DNA of 64,000 nt from Macrostomum hystrix. Taxonomy: Eukaryota > Platyhelminthes > Macrostomidae. A program made the position numbers and the translations under genes. Positions within the stretch are counted from its first letter, which is position 1; every line of letters begins with the position of its first letter. Below the pieces are notes generated by a model that made no database searches, was not told where the DNA came from, and worked only from the letters and a program-made list of their open reading frames with translations. The stretch is taken from contig CATNEN010000034.1 of assembly GCA_950097015.1 (NCBI GenBank), positions 6,342,501 to 6,406,500 on the forward strand, in the 5' to 3' direction. Below are positions 9,754 to 20,591 of this stretch, in pieces.

Positions 9754-12700
9754 TTACAATGTCGCAGTGCCCTGCTCCGGAAAGAGGTAAGGCCCAAAGT
9801 TGGCATTGAAGGTGGCCAGCAGCTGCCTGTACTTCTTGGCCTTGGCCGGGTCCAGGCAGTACCAGCTGTACAGGCTGGCAGCCAGGAACTGCCGGCTTAG
9901 GTCGCCGGTGAGGCCCTTAGCCAGCTTCCTGCCGAATGCCTGATCAATTTCGCGCAGGTGAAAGTTGCGCAGCTCGTTGAGGACGCGGCCGGCGGCGTCA
10001 CGCGACAGCTCCTGGCCGTATGTGTGCGCCAGCAAACCGGTGATGACCTGGCTGCTGCTGCTGCTGCCGCCAGGTAGGATCTCGTGAAGCTTAGCCAACT
10101 GGCGAAATGCGGCCACCTCATCCGGGCCCCAGCGGGTCTGGGCCGACAGGCTGCCGATGAACCTGCAATATATGGAATAGTTTTCTGTCTTTTTGTCTAT
10201 GGTCAAACCCGTTATTCCTTGCATGAACAGAAAGGCTAGGACAGAAAGGAAAATTCTTGAAAAATGTGAAAAAAGGAAAAAGACCCCCTGTCACCTCTAA
10301 AAGAGACCTCACAGAATATTGGTTGTTAAGACACGCATTTAGTCGCTTTCGTACATGTGCAGCATCCTAATGCGCAGGTGCTCCAGGTAGTCCGATTCCG
10401 GTACCCGGTGCTGCTGCATCGGTGACAGCCGCGCATTCAGCCTTTGACAGAGCTGCTGCAAGTTCCTGCAGATTGAGGTGCTGGTCAGACAGGGACAATG
10501 CAAACAGCTCCTGAGCGTCCAGAGGCTTGCCGGAATCGAACCAGCGCCACAAGCTCCGTGTTCTGCGTCTGCAGAGGGCACCGTCTGCACCACCAGGCAG
10601 TTCATCAGAGCCAGGAAGTTGATGTTGAGCGTGTAGTCCATCACACAACCGTTCATCTGCTGCATCTGCATCACCCGGCAGGGAAAGAACACGTAGCGAA
10701 TGAGCGGATAGGCTGCCAGGAAGGCTGTGCCCAGCGGCCTGACTCGCTGCGTGCTCGTGTGCTCAGTCTCCTCTATGGCGATCTTGGCCTTGAACTGCCA
10801 GGCGGAGTCCAGGCTGCTGAGCAGGTTCTGCTCAATCGATTCCCGGCGTGCAGCCGCCTGTGATTTGGTGCACGGTGCAATATTTATGTTGCGCGCTTGG
10901 ATGACTTTACTGCGCCTTCTTCAGCCATTCAATCCCAACCCGCTCTCATCCCTACACGATTTCATCCCCACCCGATCTCATCCCCACCCGATCTCATCCC
11001 CACCCGATCTCATCCCAACCCGATCTCATCCCCACCCGATCTAATCCCTACCCGATCTCATCCCCACCCGATCTCATCCCCACCCGATCTCATCCCCACC
11101 CGATCTAATCCCTACCCGATCTCATCCCCACCCGATCTCATCCCCACCCGATCTCATCCCCACCCGATCTCATCCCCACCCGATCTAATCCCTACCCGAT
11201 CTAATCCCTACCCGATATCATCCCCACCCGATCTAATCCCTACCCGATATCATCCCCACCCGATCTCATCCCCACCCGATCTCATCCCAACCCAATCTCA
11301 TCCCAACTAGATCTCATCCCAACCCGCTCTCATCCCAACCCACTCTCAACCCAACTACATCTCATCCCCACCCGATCTCATCCCAACCCGATCTAATCCC
11401 TACCCGATATCATCCCCACCCGATCTCATCCCAACTACATCTCATCCCCACCCGATCTCATCCCAACCCGATCTAATCCCTACCCGATATCATCCCCACC
11501 CGATCTCATCCCAACCCAATATCATACCCACCCGATCTCATCCCAACCCGGTCTCATCCCTACCCGATATCATCCCCACCCGATCTCATCCCCACCCGAT
11601 CTCATCCCAACCCGATCTCATCCCCACCCGATCTCATCCCCACCCGATCTCATCCCAACCCGATCTCATCCCAACGCGGTCTCATCCCAACCCGATCTCA
11701 TCCCAACCCGATCTAATCCCACCCGATATCATCCCCACCCGACCTCATCCCCACCCAATCTCATCCCCACCCGATCTCATCCCCACCCGATCTCATCCCC
11801 ACCCGATCTCATCCCAACCCGATCTCATCCCTACCCGATCTCATCCCACCCCCTCTCATCCCTATCCGCTCTCATCCCAACCCGATCTCATCCCAACCCG
11901 ATCTCATCCCAACTAGATCTCATCCCAACCCGCTCTCATCCCTACGCGCTCTCAGCCTCTCCCTTGGCGGCACGCACCGGGAAGTCCCTGAGCACGCGAC
12001 TCATGGCTGCTCGGCTGTCCCGTAGTGCGTTTCGCGCTGGCTCCCTCTCATCCAGCTTGAGGTGCATGAGGCACTGCAGGCAGACTGCGGCGACTCCTGC
12101 CACAGGTCTCAAAGCTGCAATGTCCGCCTGCAAATCTTCAATGCCGGACAGGGTGGGCCGGAGCAGTCGCTCTATGGCCCGGTAGACCAGGAACGAGATG
12201 TCGCGGCATCCGGCCAGGGTTCTGAACGTGGCGGTGCTGGCATTCAGCTGCCGCTTGTGGCCAGGTATGGACAGCGACATTGGCTGAAATATGGCGAAGC
12301 TCAGCACGGCCTCGCCGCGGGCTGATTTGAGGCGTCGAAATCGTTCAATCAAAAGCCTTTCGGAGTTGTCGACCAGAGTGTTCAAAGCTTTGTGCAGCTG
12401 GGCGGCTTGGCAGGCCGATGCCAGCGGAATGAAGGCCGCTGGCAGGACGGCGCTCCGCATCTGATTGTCGCGCAGCAGCGGCCCATCCGAGTTCGAAGAA
12501 ATCAACAGCCGTAGAGCGCCTCGAACGTCACTGGCGACGTCACCGCTGGGGCGCCGCGTCAATAGATAGTGCAGCAGGGCCTGCTTGCAGTGGACCTCGG
12601 AGAAGCACGCTCCGCCGGGGAAGTTCGGCGTCTTGGGCAGCTCTTCCAGCAGAAGCACCTTCAGCGCCACATAGAGTCGACCCTGTTCGTTGGACAGCCG

Positions 12701-14618
12701 TCTAAACAGGGCTCGGTCCAGCATGCTGAGATCCAGGCGCCCGGTGGGTGGCTTCGAGTTCCGGCCCACCAGCTGGACCTCGTACTCATCGGGCCGGACG
12801 AACACCGGCTGCGAGGCCAAATCGGGCAGGTTGAGCGCCTCGAAGCGTGGCAGCCGAGGCCGTTGGCAGCAGGCGAACACCTTGTTGGTTTGGCAAGGCA
12901 ATTTCAAATTCCAACATATTCTCTTTTTCTGCACCTCCCAAAATATTCAACCGATCGCCTTGTAAATCCAGAGCACGGCTTATCTTTTCCGCTCCATCCC
13001 ATGAAACAACTTCCAGACTCACAAAACATCGGCATCGTCGAGATATGTGGTCTTTCCCCAGGGGGGGGTAAAATAGGGGTCTTTCTACTGTTAAAGCTAG
13101 GAACTAAAACAACACTATAATTTCCATTGATCTGCAGATGAAATCGAACGCAAACTCACCTGCTGAATCATGAGAGCCGGGCCGGACGCAGTGAGTCCCA
13201 GTCTGTTGATTTCTCGTCTGCGCACGTCGCTAACCATCAGCACGGCGTCATCCTTCACCAGATCCATTGCGCGCAGGTGGACCAAGCAGTCTGGCGGAAC
13301 GGACGTGAGTTGAAACGATTTACGATAAAAAAACAAAGGAAGCAGCCACTGAGTTTTCCGAAATCCCCCTACTTCCTGATCCCCCGACTATTAAAAACTA
13401 CCAAACTAGCCGGAAAAAGTGACCCAACCGTGCAGATAACGACATATGAACGCGTTGTAGAGAGGCCTTCTTACCAAGAAACCAATTCACCCGCAATGTC
13501 AGCCAGCTGTCTGCCTGTGTACTGATAGACAACCGGACCTTTCCCTTCCGCTACAAGAAAAATCTGAAAAATCTTTCAATTCCCAGAAGCGCACCTTGGT
13601 TAAGCGTCATGGAGCCGTCGGCGTTGAGGGTAACTTTATTGACCTGCTGCCGACAGCAGCAGACACCGGCAATGTGCACAGTGTAGCCTGGCACAATGTA
13701 CTTCCAGTTCAGCGCGGAATCGTAGCCGCATCTGCCGTCGACCCGGACGGTGCTGTAGCCCCAACCTTCGGTGAAGTTGCCCGTGAATACGAAGCCGGCA
13801 TCCTGCCACATCGACTCGAGCACCTCGGTAAAAGACCAGTGGTAGCTCACTTTATCTTTCTCGAAGCCAAATTGTCGCATCATTTCGGTTGCCTGCCGTA
13901 AAAAAGTTTCTTTAATATTTTGCTTATGATTTTTTCAGTTCGGAATCTTTTGATTCTGTGATGTTGCAGCCTATTGGTTCACGACTTGAAGGTCGAGGGT
14001 TCGATTCCCGACTAAGCTGGAACAATTTGTGTCCTCTGCATTCACCCAGCTGTTAAATTTGTGAGTGAAGCTGGGGTAATTAAGGGTGGGTGCTGCGGCT
14101 GCACATCGGACATTATATTAAATATTTTATAGAATCCTTTGAGCTTCGAAAACATTGTACTAGCTTGATTTAGACAAAAACAAAAAGCTAAATTCAACAT
14201 GTAATTTGTTACTTTTGCACAGCAGTGTAACATCGCTCGTAGAAGCGATGTTACAAACTCTTATAGGTACACGAAAGAGTCCAGAGTCCAATCTGGTTGG
14301 TCTCACCAAAGACTCTGGCACATTCGACAATGCAGGCGATGGCGGCGTCGGTGGCGGCGGCGTCGGTGGCGGAATAACGAACGGAACAGGCTGAGCAGAC
14401 GGATCGTACAATCTATCAAAGTCTGCTGCTGCTCTACCTGCCACCGACATTCGCCTGGGGTCGAGTTGGGCAGGCCGCTCGACTGCCTGTGGATGTTGCG
14501 GACTCGGCTGAACAAATGGCCGCTGCTGCTGCTGCTGCTGTCGCAGAGTGCCGAATCCCTCAGGCCCGGCATTGTTGGCCGGATCCGGCTGTTCAAACGG
14601 ATTGCGGAATGGTCGCAT
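9754..14618 (-). CDS. Mab-21/cGAS-like nucleotidyltransferase-fold protein, six exons
   Basis: Predicted protein of about 867 residues. Exons on the minus strand: 14618-14259, 13892-13595, 13290-13160, 12880-11978, 10857-10355 and 10162-9754; every junction keeps phase. Exon 1 is a Pro/Gln-rich disordered tail (QQQQQQ, PPPTPPPPTPP). Exon 2 has GNFTEGWGYSTV followed by GYDSALNWKY, placed like the GS..EG and D-x-D region of Mab-21/cGAS-like enzymes, but the second metal-binding Asp is absent. Exon 3 ends in SGPALM. Exon 4 has VFACCQRP, LYVALKVLLLEEL and HCKQALLHYLL, resembling the Mab-21 helical domain. Exons 5-6 are helical with no recognised domain. Exon 5 needs two compensating one-base corrections, near 10561-10575 and 10452-10470. 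The family call is moderate and rests on motif order. It is likely a catalytically weak or non-canonical member. Confidence 0.5.
10915..11950. repeat. 16-bp minisatellite CCCGATCTCATCCCCA
   Basis: About 64 copies of the 16-bp unit CCCGATCTCATCCCCA with variants (CTAATCCCTA, ATATCATC). It fills nearly all of intron 4 of the Mab-21-like gene, starting about 30 bp from the splice donor of exon 4 and ending about 60 bp from the acceptor of exon 5. Confidence 0.95.
12925..13090 (-). repeat. Dispersed repeat, partial copy
   Basis: On the minus strand this contains ATATCTCGACGATGCC, GTTGTTTCATGGGATGGAGC and GCGATCGGTTGAATATTTT. These match the 3' half of longer copies at 28.05-28.33 and 37.14-37.65 kb. 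It lies in intron 3 of the Mab-21-like gene, directly against exon 4. Confidence 0.75.
13964..14110 (+). mobile_element. Relic of a second tRNA-derived SINE family
   Basis: Contains a strong pol III B box (GGTTCGATTCCC) preceded by CACGACTTGAAGGTCGAG. It is followed by GTGTCCTCTGCATTCACCCA and CTGTTAAATTTGTGAG, resembling the conserved central region of widespread animal SINEs. The A-box end is degraded. It lies in intron 1 of the Mab-21-like gene. Confidence 0.5.
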
Positions 14619-14659
14619 CCGAAGCTACCACTGGTCCGTCTATGCGACTTGAAATAAAC

Positions 14660-15740
14660 TTTTGACGCTCAGAAAAGTTTCGTTGGTATAAGAGGAGGTT
14701 TGGTAGAAGACCAAAGTTGTGCTTTTTACTCTTGACGCTTGCAGCTTTAAGCTGAGCGGTTTCTGTCCATTTTGCCTGCCCATCTTTCGGCGCACAATAG
14801 CCAACTATAGATAATATAATAAAAAAGAATTCTAAAAGAGAAACTTTTTTTTCAAAACAGTGGCCACGACCCCTCCTGTCCGGCAGACAATATGAGTGCC
14901 CCTTTATTGCGTATGAGGGGTGCGAATGCCTTGTGCCTTAGAATTCTTCTTGAAAAGAGCTGGCCACAATCTCTGCGTCTTGCCGCCTAGCTGCTGCTCG
15001 TTGAGTTAGTTTGAATTCAAACACAGCGAGCAGTCCGCCTTCTGTATGGCTCCCCGCGTACTTTGTTGACCAGGATTCGGAAAAATACTTTGTCTTTACA
15101 AATATTTAGACTACAAATATTAAGTACACTTATTTTACTTAATAGTAAATTACCCCACTGTAATTTGAAATCAAATCTAATTTAGAAAAGTCAAAGAGCT
15201 TTCTTTTAATAATAATACAGCACATTTTTTAGATTGCTAACATGAGCAAAAAGCATGCAATACAGATATGCATGCTAGATTAAAATGGAATTTTAAGAAT
15301 AAGAACTATCTCGCTCTTTTGCGTACATTCGTATATTTAAATAATCGTGCACGTTTAAACAAAACGGATTACAGAGATCCGAGCGCAGCATTAATATTGA
15401 ATTTGACAATCGAATATACGATTATAAAGACAAGAAGTACTATTTTCTGGAATGACAGTTGACAAGTCCCCGAATGGACACGCGAAGCGCAATGTTCTCT
15501 ATACAAGGAGCTGAAATATGTAAATAACTGTAAACAAAAATATTCTAATTAATGTCGCATTTCTCACTCGCTACTATAGTGAGTAGTTCTGCTTGTGTTT
15601 AATTGACTTGTACGAGTCAATTATTTACATATTTACAAGACATTTAATAGACTGTAAAACTGGCAAAAGAAAGCCCAGAAAGCGACATTACAATCCTAAC
15701 CGTTAACTTTAGGAGTCGCAAAACAGTTCATCAGGAATCA
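14660..15740. other. Intergenic region
   Basis: AT-rich sequence between the start of the Mab-21-like gene and the end of the CNPase-like gene, both on the minus strand. I see no coding exon, repeat array or RNA gene. Confidence 0.4.
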
Positions 15741-15746
15741 TTTATT
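15741..15746 (-). terminator. Polyadenylation signal of the CNPase-like gene
   Basis: TTTATT on the plus strand is AATAAA on the minus strand, 15 bp past the stop codon at 15762. Confidence 0.65.
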
Positions 15747-15761
15747 GGACCCTGGACAATT

Positions 15762-16420
15762 TCAATGCCGCGCGCCAAACACTGTGGAGACAATCAGGGG
15801 CTCTCCAAGCGTCAGATAGATTCTCCCTCCGCTAAGTCGGCAAAGAAAGCTGCCTCCGATGCCGCCGATGCTACAAGGTGTCGCCGATGCCAACGCCACG
15901 GTTGCGAGAGCGTCTAGCAGATCGAAGCCAGCTTGCGCCGGAGCAACGCCCGGCGCCGTTGCCAGGGTGATGTGGGCGCGAGAGCCGCGAGGCAGGGACC
16001 GACTGGCCGAGGAGCAGCGGTCCGATTTGCCTGGCTCGTTATCCCACAGCACAAGCTGGCCGGGCCCCAGCTCCGCCCTAGCAACCAGGCTCGATCCAGG
16101 CCGCAGTAATAAGCCAGTCAGGCGGATGTCGAATTGCGCACCCAGCGCCGCCAGAACATCGGGGCGAACCGCGTAGGCATCGATGTTCTGCTTGCCGCAG
16201 TACTTGGCTGTGACATGAAAACTATTGCTGCCATTAGGATCAATACTATCGAGCAGAGCTGTTGTCATGGTAACACTGCTGAGAAATGCCCTCGCTAAAC
16301 TCACTAGCTTACTAGCCGAATCAGTCTGCAGGAACCAGGCATAGTAGGCCACTGGGCGTCGATGTCGGCCACCGTGATCATCCAGGTGGTCTCGGGACTG
16401 CTGCTGACCGCGCGAGTTGG
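15762..16420 (-). CDS. CNPase-like 2H phosphoesterase, terminal exon (partial)
   Basis: Last exon, about 218 residues, of a protein homologous to the catalytic domain of 2',3'-cyclic-nucleotide 3'-phosphodiesterase (CNP), which opens 2',3'-cyclic nucleotides to 2'-nucleotides. The segment starts RRPVAYYAWFLQTDSASKL, as CNPases do. Both 2H-superfamily catalytic H-x-T motifs are present: FHVTAKYCGK near residue 70 and SRAHITLA near residue 151. LTGLLLRPGSSL and GFDLLDALATV also match conserved positions. The exon begins after a TTTCACAG acceptor (first base 16420) and ends in its own stop. I found no exon for the N-terminal P-loop kinase-like domain of vertebrate CNP between here and 20.5 kb. 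The rest may lie in a very distant exon or be absent. Homology is confident; gene extent is not. Confidence 0.82.
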
Positions 16421-16424
16421 CTGT

Positions 16425-18009
16425 GAAAGCAATCGGGAATTGCTTCCTTATCTTTCTTCTTCCTATTGCTGGATTTAGGCACAGCAGTAGCCATTAAGCC
16501 ATTAAGCTGTGGCACATATGCTGCAATTTTAAGTTCAGTTGGCACGATATCTATGAAAAATGATCTAAAATAAAAGATATCTCCAAGAAAGAAAGGAAGA
16601 AACCGAAAGAAAAGTTTAAATACTTTATAGAATAATTATACTTTTTTATAAACATGCTTGTAAACTTTTATTATCTAAAAATTTACCAGTGGCGAAATGA
16701 TCTAAACCCCTGAACATTGTTTTGTTTACTGTAGTATTGTTTATTGTATAGTAAAGTACTATAGTATATAATATGTACTAAAGTCAAGAGTAGTATATTA
16801 AATGGCATTTTTTATCTAGATAAAATTGGTTATGGAGTATATTAAAAACTTATTTATAGTTAAATATTTTTTATTCACAATTCAATATAGGTGCATTGTG
16901 CTTCGTTTTTGTGGAGTGCCCATGTTTTTCTTAAAGATTTTATTGACAAAAGGCTCAATTTTGTCAAATGAACAATATTTTAGCTGCAGCTGAGCTATCG
17001 CTGCAGCTGAGCCTGATTGAGGCAGCCGTAAGTCAATAGTACCATTGTACCAATCACATTTTATTGCAAATAAAAAGAATTTTATACTATAACTCAAATC
17101 AGTGCGCTGGTTTGAGTTGTATAGCTTGTAATTTTTATATCGCAAAAAAATATTTTTGAGCGGAATTTTTTACAGTCGAATGATACATATATTTATTTAT
17201 GCACTTGCTTGTCACATGTATATTCATTAAGTTTTTTTTCTTTGTTATAAAAAATATATCGAGTTCAGTTTCGTTACGTGTGACTCTTCGTGACGACGAA
17301 TGTGCCAGAATGGGGGACTCTAAACTGGCGCATAATTTTTTGACAGATAAGTAGTGTGTAACCTCTGTCGCCATGTCGTAAAAATTGAATGGTAAATATG
17401 TTTAATGTTCTGCTTTTCATAAGTGCTCTTCAAAGTAGAACCGTGTACGTTTCGCCCCTCAAGGCTGAGGGGCGAGAGCTAGTCTAGCTAGTTAGCTTAT
17501 ACAGCGTTTAAGCTATTAATATATCATAGCTTATTGTATTAGGCCCTAATATTAATAATATAAGCTTATTATAGCTGAGCTGCTGCAACTGCACAACACA
17601 ATCGTTTAATAACAAAGCTAATAGTCAAAATAAATTGATCTGAAAGTCGAAAGTGTCACTTTTGTACTTCGTTTTGTTGACCAAATTCTGTCCATTGAAA
17701 ACCATAATGAGATTAGGTTTTTTTATTTACATTTTGATGTTTCTATTTCTAGAGAGCCAAGTAGCTCCTTTGACAAAATGCTTTGACTCTGAACACTAGA
17801 ATAAGTGTTCGATGCACAGAAAATAATGCAGGAAAGTACTGGGATAAAAATTTGGACTAGGGGGGGCCTATCAATTTGGATAAAACTAGTAAACCATTTG
17901 CTATTGGTCCTTCTAATGGTACCTGGACATCTTCATCTTACAGCTTCATCATCCAGATGACAAACTGTCCAGGATATTTGAGAGTTTAAGAGGGTCAATA
18001 ATGAAGTGA
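16425..18009. other. AT-rich region, possible intron of the CNPase-like gene
   Basis: AT-rich sequence with no recognisable exon. A short perfect hairpin, GCCCCTC with GAGGGGC across a 6-base loop, lies at about 17453-17472. A minus-strand open stretch near 16880-17145 codes for nothing I recognise. Confidence 0.35.
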
Positions 18010-18017
18010 CTTTGATT

Positions 18018-18513
18018 GGTCCCAGGTCATTTTGGTGACAAGACATTTTGGTGACAGTCATTTCGGTGACAACTCAAGTCATTTCAGTGACATAATTAGT
18101 CAGATTGGTGACAAATATTTTTGCACCTAAATATGCTAAAAAACTGCCTTCCATTTTAACTATGCACACATATAAAGTATTAAATAAATAATGCTATAAG
18201 TATTAATAAGAAGCTGCATCGCTCTGATTAAGTCTGGGTTTTACTTTAAATGAGTTAAATTATTAAATTATTTAATGAATAGTCAATAGTTTTAATAGTT
18301 ATTCGTTCCTAATTAAATGTGTATAATAATCATTTTTTCAAGTTTTGGATTGACAAGGCAAGTGCAGGCTTTAAGCAGCTGCAGTGCTGCTGGATCGTGG
18401 AAGGCTGTTTTCTCAGCATATTTAGGTGCAAAAATAGTTGTCACTGAACTGACCAATTCTGTCACCAAAATGACTGTCACCGAAATGTCTTGTCACCGAA
18501 ATAACCTGGGACC
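18018..18513. mobile_element. Foldback MITE with 8-bp target duplication
   Basis: A 496-bp non-autonomous element. Its ends read GGTCCCAGGT and ACCTGGGACC-type inverted sequence, and the arms stay complementary for about 150 bp. Each arm carries several subterminal GGTGACA motifs spaced about 15 bp apart and a shared inner block, TTTTTGCACCTAAATATGCT. Identical 8-bp direct repeats CTTTGATT flank it at 18010-18017 and 18514-18521. An 8-bp duplication is typical of hAT or P-type transposases. No coding capacity is present. Confidence 0.88.
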
Positions 18514-18521
18514 CTTTGATT

Positions 18522-20440
18522 TGTAGACACTGTCATCTATATACTTTAAGCCCTAGCCCATGCTTGATTTTCAAAGCTTTTCTAGTCTTTGATTTTCTAT
18601 TCTCCTTTATGTTACTTATTTATTCCTTTTATTCCATTTTTACATCAGTGGGCAGCTTCAGATTTGGTGGGCAAACTGAATAAGCCAAATAAGTTAATTA
18701 GTTTTTGGCTTACACTAATATAATATAATATTTTAATGTTTGAGTGGTAGGCCTATCTTATTTTGTTATCTTTTAACAAAATAGAAACCAATGTTGTATC
18801 AGTGGAATAAATCCAACCCCCTGACTAAGCTCAAGTTTGATGCCACTTTGTAATCTTTTTACTGTTTTTACTTATCCTTTCTAAAATATTACCAAACAAT
18901 ATGTTTTTGTTTTAAAGAAATGCTGTGCTTAGGCCTACACAAAATTATCATATTAAAATGGTCACTTCCTAAGAGCTAAAAATGTGTACATAATTTTATG
19001 TTTAATCTTTTGTAAAGAAGAACATGTCAAAATAAAAACAAAAAATAAAACCATTTTACCCCTTCTCCCCTCTGCTTCTGTTCTCCACTCTTTGTGCCTT
19101 TTAGAATATTTTACATATATTTCATATTGCTTGTAAAGACAAGTAACATATTATCGATGACAAACTTTGTGGTTGTAACTCCATCATTGGCTGGTCCCAA
19201 GTCTAGAATGAAAAAGGAGGAAAAGACAGTCTCACAGTTTGGCCTCAGTTTTTCATATACTTGTGCACAGCAGCATCTGTATTAAGTCTTCAATGGTTGT
19301 TATTAGTGGATAATGAACTGACCAAGCTTTAGAGTATGCCAATTGGTTGGATGGCAGTGTCCTATCTTCAAAGTGGATGAGTGGGATGACAAAAGTGTAG
19401 GGTGACAATGTGTCTAAGATCCCTTCCCCAGCTGTGAATATAAATCCCCTACATATATACCCGTACGTGAATATATTGTTAAACATTGGTGTTAGCTGTT
19501 TACAAGTGTAACTCAGTGCTTGGCTTATGTTGGGGCCATTGGCTTGGAATGGAATGAGCTAGTGTTTTTTAATAATATTCATGATATTCATAATATTCAC
19601 ACATTTAATATAATATTCACAATAAATTTATACAACTCTTGATCAATCTGTCTGTTGAAACCATTCTGCTAGTGGACAATGACCTAGCACACATTGGGCT
19701 AGCTCAGTGACCAGTTAGATATTATGTATTGTTGTCATAATTAATATTATCATTTTGTCATGAAGAAAAGAGAATTAAATATCAGAACCAGTTATTTTGT
19801 GCATAAAAAATAGATGTATGACTTGAGAATGTGAGCTCTTCTCACATTCTATTAATTTGCATGCCAATTTGGCCCAACCTTAACTTTAGCCAATAATGGT
19901 TTCAAAAGTGAACACTGTTAACATAGAAAAAACGGAAACATGAAGATAGTAACCAGATAATTTGGATGTCAGTTTGCTACACTCTATATAGCAAAAAATA
20001 GAGAAAATTCCGGAGCAAAAACTAGATAAATAGAAATTTATAGAAGTCTTTATCCTTCTAGTATACTATTTGATTCCTTGTTTATGAAATTGCTGTTAAC
20101 ATACTTTGCTAAGATATGTGGCATAAAAAGTTTGATTAACACTTCATATTTTCTAACTCCCAGCTCTATATTTTTGGTGCCATTATAAAATGGAAAAGTA
20201 ATTTATTAAGAATAAATTTTATTAATAACAAACTGATTGCACAAACCAACTAAGATGTCTCTTAATTAGCTATTTCTAATGAGACTTCTTTTATCAACAG
20301 TTTAATCCCTATTCCTTTGAACGACTTTAGGTCAATGCCAATACTTGTGTATGAATATTTTAATAGAATTTTAATTTTACGAAAAACAAGTTTAAATATT
20401 AATAATTTTATCTTGCAGGTCATTAGGATTTTTAGAAGTT
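18522..20440. other. AT-rich intergenic DNA upstream of MIB1
   Basis: AT-rich, without recognisable exons. TTTTATCTTGCAG ending at 20418 resembles a 3' splice site and could start the 5' UTR exon of MIB1 or be a trans-splice acceptor. Confidence 0.4.
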
Positions 20441-20444
20441 TAAA

Positions 20445-20560
20445 AAGGCGGTGTCTAAAGAGCTATATCTAAAGAGCTGTCTAAAAACCTATGTCTAAGG
20501 AGCTATATCTAAAGAGCTATGTCTAAAGAGACATATTTAAAGAGCTATACCTTAGAGCTA
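20445..20560. repeat. 14-bp repeat in the MIB1 5' leader
   Basis: Degenerate tandem units of AAAGAGCTATRTCT between the possible splice acceptor at 20418 and the MIB1 start codon at 20592, so probably within the 5' UTR. Confidence 0.7.
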
Positions 20561-20591
20561 TGTCTATACTTCCAGTCCAGCTGGGTTGCAA

